Shown here in pieces: positions 1 to 9,800 of a stretch of DNA of 64,000 bases. This DNA comes from Marinagarivorans algicola (GTDB lineage: Bacteria > Pseudomonadota > Gammaproteobacteria > Pseudomonadales > Cellvibrionaceae). The translations under genes were made by a program, and so were the position numbers. Below the pieces are notes generated by a model. The model had not been told where the DNA came from, made no database searches, and saw nothing but the letters and a program-made list of their open reading frames with translations. The stretch is taken from NCBI RefSeq assembly GCF_001292705.1, contig NZ_LGAK01000011.1, positions 62,001-126,000 on the forward strand. Direction: 5' to 3'. Numbering within the stretch: the stretch's first letter is position 1; each line of letters opens with the position of its first letter.

Positions 1-469
1 CTTCGTCTGTGATGGACAAGTCTGAAACTGGCTTACCAATATCATGGAACAAACCGCCTAATGCCGCCGCAACACGCCACCTTGGTTCTAGCTCTTTTTT
101 CTCAATCGGTGTGCCACTGGCAACAAAGATGATCCCTTCAGCAGCTTGTGCCGCCCAGAAAGCAACTTCCAAAGAATGACGTAATAAACCACCAGCACCA
201 CTGTGATGATGATGCTCAGAAGCTGGCAACAAATGAACATAAGCAGCCAGATGATCAATGCAGGGCTGAATCAGCCTTTGAAAATCACGCTGATTAAAGC
301 CAAGTACCTGGCGCAGTTTGGCAATTAGCTCGTCTTGTGTGGACTGCACATCTTCAGGTGACGCAGCTGGCAAACCCTTCAGGAATGGGGGGTAGCGTGG
401 AATTTCTGTATTCAGTTGCGATGACAGGTCTGGTAGTGCTTTGGTTTGAAATAATAGGTTTTTAAACAT
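1..469 (-). CDS. traI: MobH-family relaxase TraI, N-terminal part (runs off left edge)
   Basis: The open frame starts at an ATG (467-469) preceded by a strong GGAGG site at 476-480 and runs off the left edge after about 156 codons. The translated N-terminus has the TraI_2 (MobH relaxase) pattern: a stretch ending RYPPFLKGLPAA, then HHHHSGAGGLLRHSLEV and, further on, LGGLFHDIGKPVSD, which are the HD-type metal-binding histidines of this relaxase class. MobH relaxases nick oriT and pilot DNA in SXT/R391 and related ICEs. It lies next to the left end of the biosynthetic operon, so the operon sits in an accessory slot of the conjugation backbone. The catalytic C-terminal part and the rest of the tra genes lie outside the window. 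Confidence 0.85.
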   Translation of the reverse strand, partial: MFKNLLFQTKALPDLSSQLNTEIPRYPPFLKGLPAASPEDVQSTQDELIAKLRQVLGFNQRDFQRLIQPCIDHLAAYVHLLPASEHHHHSGAGGLLRHSLEVAFWAAQAAEGIIFVASGTPIEKKELEPRWRVAAALGGLFHDIGKPVSDLSITDE

Positions 470-960
470 AGTGAACCTCCGACACGATAGTGTGAAGGCT
501 CAACCACGGTTGTTCAGTTCGATAGATTCAAGAATATTGCATTAAACTATCTCGCCTATTTCAGGCCACTTAGTAGCTCGAGCTCGATTGTTAATATTTT
601 GTTGGTTATATTGATACTTACGTATTGTGCATAAAAGAGGAAGAAACTATCATACATAGTAGAAGGGCTTAAGGTGTACTTCAGTTTGGCCCTTTCAACA
701 GTTACTAAGCTCTACTTCCCGCTTCTCTATATTTATAACGCTCATTATTAAAAACTCAAATCTCATGTCAATAATGGCTGGGTAAAGCAGATCGAAACTC
801 AATGTAAACCTAGTTCAGTTATACGCGCAAATTAACAAGTCAGCGCTCGACATGTAGATCACTTTGCGACTTTCGTTCCGTACACAGTTCTCAGATCGGC
901 TTTATGTTCTTCCTGTACAGTGTACACAACAGTGGACCGCGTACCGCTGCAATTTGTAAT
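470..960. other. Intergenic region between relaxase and biosynthetic operon
   Basis: About 490 bp without a supported gene, between the divergent end of the cargo (PPTase stop at 961) and the relaxase start (469). It must hold the relaxase promoter. A perfect 13-base palindrome, TGTACAGTGTACA, lies at 914-926 just past the PPTase gene and may be a regulatory site. No terminator hairpin or RNA gene was recognised. Confidence 0.4.
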
Positions 961-1647
961 TCACCAATCAGCAGGCTCTATCAACGAAGTAATTAAAAAG
1001 ATACCTAAATCGACAAACAACACTTTATATCGACGTGAGACTCTATCAATATGCAGTTCAATGTCTATGCAGCACCGATTGCTATCAAACTTAAACAATG
1101 TTGACTGGTCGAAATCAAGATACCGTTTCACTCTCGGAAATACGGCCTTAAACAAGGTTTCCTTGGCCGAAAATCCTATAGTAAAACTTTCAACCTTGCT
1201 TAACCCATTCTGAGCTAATAAAGTCAATTCTTTGTTACTGAGTATGTTTGATAGCGATTCCGATTGCTCGGAAGCTATCTGATGCTCAATATCCATTCCT
1301 ACAAGCAGATTATTATTCCGTAACACCAATACGCCAATTATGTTCTTAGAATGGGTGATGCTGCCAACAAAACCTGATGGCCACAAGGGTTCACGATGGA
1401 TCCCTATCGACACATCGGTATGAAAACTTCCAAGCTCCTCTAGTGCCCGTTTCGCCAACAATCGGCCGGCGAAAAACTCAATCTGACGACTACGTACCGC
1501 ATTATCAATGTTTTTCGGAAACAGGATGTCTTTGTGCTCTTGGCGAATGTAGTCAAACCCCTTATCGTTAGTTCGCATCATTAAACAAATTGCTCCGTAA
1601 CGTTCACAAACCGGCAGGCGCTCAATTCGCCAAGGGCAACTTAACAT
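961..1647 (-). CDS. 4'-phosphopantetheinyl transferase, EntD type
   Basis: A 228-residue protein of the EntD/Sfp superfamily, which moves phosphopantetheine from CoA to the conserved Ser of carrier proteins. Visible motifs are the arginine-rich FFAGRLLAKRAL (58-69), PLWPSGFVGSITHS (87-100), GMDIE (117-121, metal-binding Asp119 and Glu121) and FSAKETLFKAVFP (159-171, catalytic Lys162/Glu163). Length is normal for EntD. It is the last gene of the operon, 3 bp after the MepB-family stop, and would activate the six or seven carrier domains of the neighbouring synthase. A dedicated PPTase makes the cargo largely independent of the host for carrier activation. Start: the first ATG fits the tight spacing; an alternative at Met23/24 would also keep all motifs. 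Confidence 0.9.
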   Translation of the reverse strand: MLSCPWRIERLPVCERYGAICLMMRTNDKGFDYIRQEHKDILFPKNIDNAVRSRQIEFFAGRLLAKRALEELGSFHTDVSIGIHREPLWPSGFVGSITHSKNIIGVLVLRNNNLLVGMDIEHQIASEQSESLSNILSNKELTLLAQNGLSKVESFTIGFSAKETLFKAVFPRVKRYLDFDQSTLFKFDSNRCCIDIELHIDRVSRRYKVLFVDLGIFLITSLIEPADW

Positions 1648-1650
1648 GAC

Positions 1651-2199
1651 TTATAATATCTCAACCAACTGTGCCCTCCCTTGTTCAATGTCGGTGAGTT
1701 CCACAAAGTTTGCGCATTGCCAGATTTTAGATCGCTTAGCCTGCTCTGCCATCGGTACAGTCCAAGGCGCGTAAACCCGAAACGCGCGCTTACCCCCTTC
1801 TAATTTCTTAGAGAAAATGTCCTTTTTTACCAACTGTTGACGCTGGAAAACAAACACACCAAAGCGTGGATGTTCATCTGCGAATATGATCACCCTGTCA
1901 ATTCCATCGCTGCAGTCAAACGGCGCAATTTCGCTGGACGGTGTCGGACGTTTCCAGAGAGTAACAAACTGACCGATTTTTTTGGGGGTATGTTTAGCCT
2001 GACGATACAAGCATGTCTGTCCATCCATCTCAAAACGGATCGCCCCATACTCAGCACTTTCTTGTTCTCGCTCAATGTTAATGGCTGTTTTACCTAACGG
2101 TTTTAAGAACTGTTCCTGAAACAGTCCAAATGAATTGGGCACGCCACCCAGCGACGGATCTGTCTGCCAAGGTACGTCTTTGTTATCCAACAGCGCCAT
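1651..2199 (-). CDS. MepB-family protein
   Basis: A 182-residue protein with the features of the MepB family: YGAIRFEMDGQTCLYRQAKHTPKKIGQFVTLWKR (split here as a run of YGAIRF, RQAKHTPKKIGQFVTLWKR), then IAPFD, FGVFVFQ and the GGKRAFRVYAPW segment near the C-terminus. The first MepB was named from the mepRAB multidrug efflux operon of Staphylococcus aureus, but its biochemical role is unclear. Here it sits in the operon between the metallophosphoesterase (16 bp gap) and the PPTase (3 bp gap), with no pump nearby. An accessory or self-protection role is possible but unsupported by sequence. Family assignment is good; function is open. Confidence 0.75.
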   Translation of the reverse strand: MALLDNKDVPWQTDPSLGGVPNSFGLFQEQFLKPLGKTAINIEREQESAEYGAIRFEMDGQTCLYRQAKHTPKKIGQFVTLWKRPTPSSEIAPFDCSDGIDRVIIFADEHPRFGVFVFQRQQLVKKDIFSKKLEGGKRAFRVYAPWTVPMAEQAKRSKIWQCANFVELTDIEQGRAQLVEIL

Positions 2200-2215
2200 T
2201 CTAATCTCCTTAAAT

Positions 2216-2968
2216 TTAAATTAATTCTAGTTGTAACAAGCCGGACCAAGTACGTTCATTAGGATAACCAAATGCGTTGTTCACGTATTTAATTCCTTGA
2301 TGAATTGTTTTCGTGTTGACGTGACTGTGTCCATAAATGTGTATATCTGGTCGTAACCGCTCAACTTGTTCTCCCAACGTAGTGGAACCCAATACAGGCC
2401 ATAAATAGGCAAGCCGCTTTGGTATGTAGTCCGGCAGCAATTCAATCCGCGGCATAAAATGTGAGACACTAATGCGCCATTTGCATTCTACCATCTCACA
2501 CAAGGTAATCTCATTCATATTATGAAAATGTGCGGCTAGATCTATCACTGACATTGGCCAATTGCACAGTCTAAAGTCAGACCAAGACTCTTCAAGCTGC
2601 TCATTGAGTGGTGCGAATGAGTAATCGTACCAGCTGTATAAAGGAACGACATCTATACCATTTAGTGTTACTCGTTCCGTTACCACCCCCAACTCATCAG
2701 CGGCCTTCAACACCCAGTAAAACTTCTCCAGTGAATTACTAAACCGACTACGATGCACCCATGCCTCATGATTACCAGGAACAAATACCACCCACTGAAA
2801 TTTATGTGTCAGTGTGGTCAATATTTCGGTCAACAAACGTTCATCATCGGTTAAATCACCAGCGACGATCAACAAATCGTGCTGGTAATCGAAGTCGCTC
2901 AACTGTCGAACCCATTGCCGATTGGGGCCGAAGTCCACATGCACATCCGAGACTGTAAATACTCTCAT
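2216..2968 (-). CDS. Calcineurin-like metallophosphoesterase
   Basis: A 250-residue protein with the full set of calcineurin-type metallophosphoesterase motifs: SDVHVDF (7-13), VAGDLTDD, FVPGNHEAW, and GHSHVNT near the C-terminus, which together bind a dinuclear metal centre. These enzymes hydrolyse phosphomonoesters or phosphodiesters, including nucleotides and DNA; the substrate cannot be read from sequence. It overlaps the stop of the upstream KR-ACP-FMO-hydrolase gene by 4 bp, so it is translationally coupled to the synthase. It could remove a protecting phosphate from a precursor or repair damaged nucleic acid; both are guesses. No signal peptide, so cytoplasmic. Confidence 0.85.
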   Translation of the reverse strand: MRVFTVSDVHVDFGPNRQWVRQLSDFDYQHDLLIVAGDLTDDERLLTEILTTLTHKFQWVVFVPGNHEAWVHRSRFSNSLEKFYWVLKAADELGVVTERVTLNGIDVVPLYSWYDYSFAPLNEQLEESWSDFRLCNWPMSVIDLAAHFHNMNEITLCEMVECKWRISVSHFMPRIELLPDYIPKRLAYLWPVLGSTTLGEQVERLRPDIHIYGHSHVNTKTIHQGIKYVNNAFGYPNERTWSGLLQLELI

Positions 2969-5900
2969 ACGCCGTACGCAATCTTATACCGATCGCCCAT
3001 CATCAACAGCTCGTCTACTTTACTAGACAAGCTGCTATTGAGCGGCGGGTAGACGTGCTGACCTGGGTGGTGGTATGCAATCAGATTGGTGAATGAACGA
3101 GCAAACTTCGGTGCTGCTTCAATGAAAACCGGCATGTCGTTATCGCCGACGATCTGCAATACCGGAAGATCTAAACTGAGTCCCTCATCAAACAACCCGT
3201 CTTTTACAAACAGCGGAGGTTGCCACGGTGAAATCGCAAGAAAGAACTGGATGTCCTTCAAGCCATAGTCTGCGCCCATCGCTTCCAAGTGCAAAGCGGT
3301 GGTTAAGATCGCAGCCCCTTCGCAGAAGCCTGCCACGCCGTCAAATGGACCGTATTTATCCAGAAGCGTATGCAGATAGCCGAGTGAATAATTCCAATTT
3401 TTCCTAACTTTAATTGGCTCTGCAGGATCTGAGTTGCCATGAAACTCTGCCCACAATGTTTCGAAACCAGCACGCCATTCTCGATAGGTCGCAGTACGGT
3501 CATAAACCCCCAGTGATACCAACCCATCGAGTCCTACTTGTCGTAGCTGCTCTTCATTGGTGAAGGCTGGCAACTCAAATGGTGCATCTGGTACGGTAAA
3601 TTCCAAATCAGTTCGAGCCAGCCAGCCAGTTCGCTCCAAAAGTGAACGAGCCAGACGTCCATTTGTTCCCTGTCCAGGTAAAAACAGAACGCGTTTCTTA
3701 CGTGGCGTAAATACTGAAAATTGGCCGAACTTTTCCGATTGCGTTCGCTGTTCCAAAGGGGAACTAGGCAGACGACGCGCCAGAATACTGTGCACTGGCC
3801 GCAACAGCGACCACATTGATGAGGATGAGGATGACAATCCCAACAGTTCACTGTACTGCTGCCATTCACGCTCACGTTCAACAATAAAGCGATCAAATGG
3901 TAGTAACTCCTGCGTACGCTGCGCTGTTAGCTTTTTCGCAGGTTCGATGAAGTCCCACAGTTCCATGAAAATCCGCTCGGCGACGGTTTTGCCCTGTTGA
4001 TCGTTACCAATGCGACGCAGTGCCGACTTAAACAAATCGGGATGACGTCGAAAATGGATGTAGGCTTTGGCAAAAACTTGGACAAAAAAAGCATAACTGG
4101 AACACAGCAGGGTTTTCACCTGACGAGGTACTTGTGCGCCATCATTATAGGTAAACAGATTGGCGTCACCGTTAATCCACAACCCCCGAACATCTGCGTC
4201 CTCTCCAAACAACTGATTGATTCTTGGCTCAGTAGAAAAGCCCAGACATTTGAGCAAGATGTCCGCCGACAACTGCTGACCTTGCTTTGTCGTAACACCG
4301 CGCGAATTAACGGACTCGATTTCATCCACCACTACAGACACTTTTCCCGCCATCTGCGCCAGGAAAAAAAGATCTGAACCAGGTGGTACAGTGGTCTGAT
4401 CAAGTACCCTCTCCCCGGCGTCATCGAAGGTGAATGACGGCAAGTCATCAATGTTGATGCCAGTGGCACGATAAAACGGTCGCATGACTTCCATAACATC
4501 GCTCACCGACATGACCCCAGGAGCACTGTTCAATAACCAGTTACAGAAGGTGGACATAACCAGATTACGTCTTCGACATAGGATCGTGACGTGGTTTGCC
4601 CCGTTTTCCAGTGCAGTGCGCATATTCTCCAGCGCAAAAGCACCGTGCCCGACGATAACGACGTTGGCACCGTTGAATTTTTCTCGGGAGAGGTCGTTAC
4701 CTATGCCATAAGCTATCGCCCCCAGAAATGAGGCCTCCTGCGGGAATTCGTGCCGCTTCGGCGTATGTAAACCGCCGGTCATAGAGACCACCCCGGAATA
4801 GCGTTTCTCCGAGGTTACGTCGTTGCTTAAGAACCTGACCTGATATTCTTGCTCTCCTGTTTTCTCAATTGCGGTAACTTCGGTTTGATATCTAACAGGT
4901 TGATTCAGCTCTTGCGCAATACGATTACTATCTTCGTGGATTTTCGGTTGTGCAGGGAAGGCAACCTGCCATCGATGGTCGGTATCGAGCGGTAATTGAG
5001 TGCTGTCAAAATCGTAAGCGGGCGAATCGATCTGCAGTTTCGAATCCACATTGGCGTGCAGGTTCCAAACTCCACCAGCAGCACGCTGTTTATCAACAAC
5101 TTCGACCTGCAATCCCGCCAGCTCCAGCTGTCGAGCAAAACTCAACCCCCCGATCCCTGCACCAATCACCAATACCGGCAATTCGCTGTCCTCGACGGCA
5201 GCTGACGTCGCGCCTACTTCCGCAGTGCCAGTCAACCCTACCACATGACGTACCATGCTGTTGATATCCGGGCACTCCACCACGAAGGCAGAAGGTAACG
5301 TGACATTCAGGCTCATCGCGATCTGATTGCGCAGCGACATACTGCCAAGCGAATTCAGGCCGTTTTCCATCAATGGCTGATCATCGTCGATGATCTCCCC
5401 CAACGCCTCATAAACCGCTTCTCGGATTAACTTACGGATCGTACTGTACTGAACGGGCGCGTGTGACGCAGGTGGTGCTTGGTCACCATTGACAAACGCA
5501 TCCAAAAACGGTGTACGCAAAGAAATTTTTGACCAATCAAACGGTGACACGATCACTGAAGCCTGAGACGGAGAATTTGCCAGAACCGCTTGCAGAGCGT
5601 TCCCGCCCATCTCTGCATCAATCGATCCCAGGCCCAGTTGTTCGGCCCGTTGCACAGCCCCCGTCCGCACAGCCATGCCACCGCTGGACCAAGTCCCCCA
5701 GTTGATGGCCACAGCAGCGAAGTCAGTCTGTTGCCACTGCGCCATGAGCACATTCAAAGCAGCGTTCGCCGCTGCGTAACTGGCCTGTCCTGGTGAACCC
5801 AATTCACCTGCGAGTGAACCGTACCCGATAAAGAAGTCACTTGGTTGTAATGCTGATCGCAGATTGATGGCTCCGTTCACCTTAATGTCGAAACTGGTTT

Positions 5901-6846
5901 GGAACTGTTCGGGTGTCTGTGTCTCCAACACACCGTCGGTGAGCACACCCGCGGTATGGATCACGCCTGCGACCGATGGCAGCCCCTGCTGAAACAAATC
6001 ACGGAATGTCCGGGTTAAGCGAAAACCATCGGCAATATCACAAGCCACCAGCGTCAGCTTGGCGTTGATTTGCAAACCCTTTAATGCGGATGATGCAGAC
6101 TGAGAGTGGTCCGAACGGTTGATCAGTACCAAATGGCGAGCGCCCAGATCGACCAGTCGTTGTGCTGCGGCTAAACCGAGGTCGCCAGCGCCACCACTGA
6201 TCACATAGGATTTCTCGGCTGAGAGCGTAATCGATGTGTCATTAAGGGTCACTCGCGACAATTTGGGCACTTTGAGTTGACCTTGATCATCGATCAACAA
6301 ATCCTGTTCGGCATCGTTCAGACAGACGACAGGCCAAAGACTGTCCAAGTGTTCCCCCACCGTGACACAATTGAGAGACAAGGTCGGGCGCTCATGCCGT
6401 GCCGTACGCGCGAGCCCATACAAGCCTGCGTCGGATGCGTGCGCCTGTCGGCGTAAAAAGGTCACCTTCGCAGGAACTGCATCACTCTGCAGAAGGGCCA
6501 GGGCTAGGGCCGTCGATTGTTCACTACCGTCGCTGATCAGCACCACTCGAGGCCACCCCGTTTCTTGCAACACCCCCTCCAATTGCTGAGGATCGGATAT
6601 GCGGGCATAGAGCCACGAATCTGGCAAGTTGAACGGACACTGGCCCGGTCCAATACAGAGTACGTTAGATTCCACGACCGAAGCCACCAATGACGAGTTT
6701 TGCCATCGCGTCGTATATAGATGCGACTTCGAACCTTCGGTGCCGGAATGACGCGCCGGACGCTGCTGCGCTGCTGGCGCAGCAGCCGGTGATTCATTTT
6801 CCCAGCTCAGTTTTGTGCGTTTAAAATTGGGTAATTTCTTAGACAT
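2965..6846 (-). CDS. Polyketide synthase protein KR-ACP-flavin monooxygenase-FSH hydrolase
   Basis: A 1,293-residue protein that completes the last, split module. About 45-200 is the structural KR subdomain and 213-440 the catalytic KR, with ISGGAGDLG (217-225), Ser344 and Tyr357; the VLTD motif (301-304) fits a B-type KR. ACP is about 467-540 with the phosphopantetheine Ser499 in GLNSLG. A group B flavin monooxygenase follows (about 555-935) with FAD motif GAGIGG (562-567), GGVW (591-594) and NADPH motif VGHGAFA (732-738). The C-terminus (1050-1290) is an FSH1-type alpha/beta hydrolase with GFCEGA (1173-1178), Asp1237 and His1264, so Cys1175 replaces the usual Ser. The start has an AAAGGA site and overlaps the upstream gene by 8 bp. 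Likely roles are ketoreduction, oxidation of the ACP-bound chain and release. Confidence 0.9.
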   Translation of the reverse strand: MSKKLPNFKRTKLSWENESPAAAPAAQQRPARHSGTEGSKSHLYTTRWQNSSLVASVVESNVLCIGPGQCPFNLPDSWLYARISDPQQLEGVLQETGWPRVVLISDGSEQSTALALALLQSDAVPAKVTFLRRQAHASDAGLYGLARTARHERPTLSLNCVTVGEHLDSLWPVVCLNDAEQDLLIDDQGQLKVPKLSRVTLNDTSITLSAEKSYVISGGAGDLGLAAAQRLVDLGARHLVLINRSDHSQSASSALKGLQINAKLTLVACDIADGFRLTRTFRDLFQQGLPSVAGVIHTAGVLTDGVLETQTPEQFQTSFDIKVNGAINLRSALQPSDFFIGYGSLAGELGSPGQASYAAANAALNVLMAQWQQTDFAAVAINWGTWSSGGMAVRTGAVQRAEQLGLGSIDAEMGGNALQAVLANSPSQASVIVSPFDWSKISLRTPFLDAFVNGDQAPPASHAPVQYSTIRKLIREAVYEALGEIIDDDQPLMENGLNSLGSMSLRNQIAMSLNVTLPSAFVVECPDINSMVRHVVGLTGTAEVGATSAAVEDSELPVLVIGAGIGGLSFARQLELAGLQVEVVDKQRAAGGVWNLHANVDSKLQIDSPAYDFDSTQLPLDTDHRWQVAFPAQPKIHEDSNRIAQELNQPVRYQTEVTAIEKTGEQEYQVRFLSNDVTSEKRYSGVVSMTGGLHTPKRHEFPQEASFLGAIAYGIGNDLSREKFNGANVVIVGHGAFALENMRTALENGANHVTILCRRRNLVMSTFCNWLLNSAPGVMSVSDVMEVMRPFYRATGINIDDLPSFTFDDAGERVLDQTTVPPGSDLFFLAQMAGKVSVVVDEIESVNSRGVTTKQGQQLSADILLKCLGFSTEPRINQLFGEDADVRGLWINGDANLFTYNDGAQVPRQVKTLLCSSYAFFVQVFAKAYIHFRRHPDLFKSALRRIGNDQQGKTVAERIFMELWDFIEPAKKLTAQRTQELLPFDRFIVEREREWQQYSELLGLSSSSSSMWSLLRPVHSILARRLPSSPLEQRTQSEKFGQFSVFTPRKKRVLFLPGQGTNGRLARSLLERTGWLARTDLEFTVPDAPFELPAFTNEEQLRQVGLDGLVSLGVYDRTATYREWRAGFETLWAEFHGNSDPAEPIKVRKNWNYSLGYLHTLLDKYGPFDGVAGFCEGAAILTTALHLEAMGADYGLKDIQFFLAISPWQPPLFVKDGLFDEGLSLDLPVLQIVGDNDMPVFIEAAPKFARSFTNLIAYHHPGQHVYPPLNSSLSSKVDELLMMGDRYKIAYGV

Positions 6847-9800
6847 GGATAATTCCTTTAATTTGGTGAACAGTCGGATCTACCGACTCAATCCATTGGG
6901 GATGCGCGCCATCGACGATGCGCTGCGCCATCTTGATCAGCGTGTTGCCTGGTCCGAGTTCAATCACTGTCGTGGGTTGTTCAGTCGATTCGAATAACGC
7001 TCTCACAGCGGCCAGGTATTTCACGGACTGCACCATTTGCTCACCCCAGTAGTCTGCATCGGTCAGCGCTTCAGCTTCAGCTTGACCTGTTAGCGTAGAG
7101 ATAAATTTAACGTCTGTCGGGGTATGCAGTGAGTGGCTGCTCAAATGTTGCCTGAGCTTGTCTTGTGCTGGGTCCATCATCGGCGAATGGAACGCGTGTG
7201 AAACCGGCAGCTCAATGAACCCACCAGCGTGATGCTGTTGCAACCAAGGGATGAGGGTTTCTTTAGCACCAGCGACTATAGTTAGCTTCGGACCGTTTTC
7301 GGCTGCGCACACAATACCTTCTGGCAACGGTTCCAGTTCAGAACGCGCGACCATCAGTGCCGCCATACTGCCCGGTTCACAATCCATCATCGCCTGTCCA
7401 CGAACAACGGCCAGTTCCAATGCTTGATCAGGGGACATAACACCGGCGGCGACGGCTGCGGCAAACTCCCCCACCGAGTGACCCAGCACGGTTGCCGGCC
7501 GAATACCGCGGTTTTGCCACATTTCCAGCATGGCCAATTGCATGGCGACCAAAGCGGGTTGCTGGGTACGTGTTGGCGTCAGAAACCGCGTATGTTCATC
7601 ACTTGGCTCCAGCAATGCCGGCAACAAATCAATGCCATACGACTGCAACTTGCTCGTATAATTTTGTAGCGCATCACGGAACACCGCATCTGCCGAGTAC
7701 AAGGCTTTTAAGACACCGGATTGCAGTGCCCCCTGACCTGTGAACAGCATGGATACCCCTTCGTTGGAGGAGCGACTCGCTGGTGATTCAGGGTTGGTAC
7801 TCGCTTCCCCATACGACTCCAACACAACATGTGCGTTTGTGCCGCCAAATCCAAATGAGGAAACACCGCCGATGACCTTGCCAGTGGACAATGCCGTAGC
7901 TTCGGAACCAATGATGAGTTTAGAACCGGTCAGATCAATTTTCGGGTTGAGCATTTCAAAGTGCGCCAAACCTGGCACCTGACGTCGTCTCACCGATTCC
8001 ACTGCCTTGATAAATCCAATAATACCGGCAGCACCTTCCAAATGACCGATGTTGGATTTGATTGTGCCGACAGCCAACGGTTTCTCGCGACCCTCACCGG
8101 TCACCCGCTGCAGCGCATCGATCTCAATAGGATCACCCAGAGGCGTCCCCGTACCATGGCATTCGACAAAGTCCAGATCTCGGCCGCGATAGCCAGCATC
8201 GTCCAGCGCGCGCTGAATCACTTGTTGTTGCGCTTTACCATTCGGTGCGGTCAACGATGCGCTGCGTCCGTCCTGGTTTACCGCGGTGCCCTTAATTACT
8301 GCGAGGATGTCATCGCCACAGGCTTCCGCGTCACTCAGCCGCTTGAGCACCACAGCACCCACGCCTTCCCCTCGGCTGTAACCATCAGCACTGGCATCGA
8401 ACGAGGCACAACGACCGGCGTGCGACAGCATATTGGCGGCACAACAGCCAATGAACGAGCGATGGCTTAGCATCAGGTTCACACCGCCGACCAACGCGGC
8501 AGAGCAATCCCTCTGGCGTAATTTGTTCACAGCCAGATCCAGTGCAACCAGCGACGATGAACATGCGGTGTCCAACGTCATCGACGGTCCCGACAGACCG
8601 AACAGGTAAGAGATCCGATTGGAGGTAATTGACGCGGCAGACCCGGCGCCAAAATAAGGATCGTGCAGCAAGCGATCACCGTGCATATGCGCCCAGTCAT
8701 GGCTCATCTGGCCGACAAAAACACCAATATCCTGCGATTTCAGAGAATCCATATCGTAGCCAGCCCGATAAAAGGCCTCGCAGGCCACTTCCAGTAGCAG
8801 TCGCTGTTGCGGATCCATGGCTCGAGCTTCGACCACCGGAATATTGAAAAACTCATGATCAAACGCATCAACGTCGTCCAAAAACGAACCATGCTTGGTG
8901 TACGTTTTGCCAAGGACCGCCGGATCCGGATCGTAAAAAGGGTCCAGATCAAATCGATGCTTGGGTACTTCACGCATCAGTTCGGGCTTAGTCAGCAGCA
9001 TTTGCCACAGTTCGTCAGTATCTTCAACCGCCCCGGGTAGCTTGCAGGCAACGGAAACCACCGCGATGTCATGGTTTCCATTCGACGGTAACTCAACCGA
9101 CGTCGTCGCCAACGTTGACACTGCCGCTCTTGACGGCACAGGTTGTTCAACAGTCGTGATTCGCTGAGGAGCCAGTGTCAACAACTCGGCCACCATGTCA
9201 TTAATGGATGGGTGGTTGATGGTGAAAATGGCGCCGAGCGATAGCCCGACACTCCGACCTATCTCTTGGGCCAGCGCGACACCATTCAAGGAATCCAGGC
9301 CTTTCGCCATAAGAGGATCGTCATCGGATACATCCTGACCGAGAGCTTTGCGAACCGCACTTCGGACAATCAGTTTCAGTTCGATTTCGCTGATCGTCGC
9401 CACTGTGGTCTCCTGGCGATTCTCTGTCGGGGACACACGTTCGACCGGTTTAAACGCTTCTATCAATGGCGATGTGAGCATGACTCGAGACCAGTCAAAA
9501 GGGCAGTAACACCAAACACCGGATTGACCAGACCGAAGAATACGGTCCAACACTTGCAGGCCTTGGGCTGTCGATATGCTGCCAAAACCAGCATCGATTG
9601 AGCGGGCGGCGGCGCCGGAACGCACGGCCATGCCAGTATCAGACCACGCCCCCCATTGCACACTCACCACCTGTACACCCCGTCCGGACCAACGCTTAAC
9701 CAGCGTGTCCATCAGCGCATTCGACGCAGCATAACTGCTTTGACCCAGTGAACCGAACACCGCTGACGCTGATGAAAACATCATCATCACATCGCTCGGT

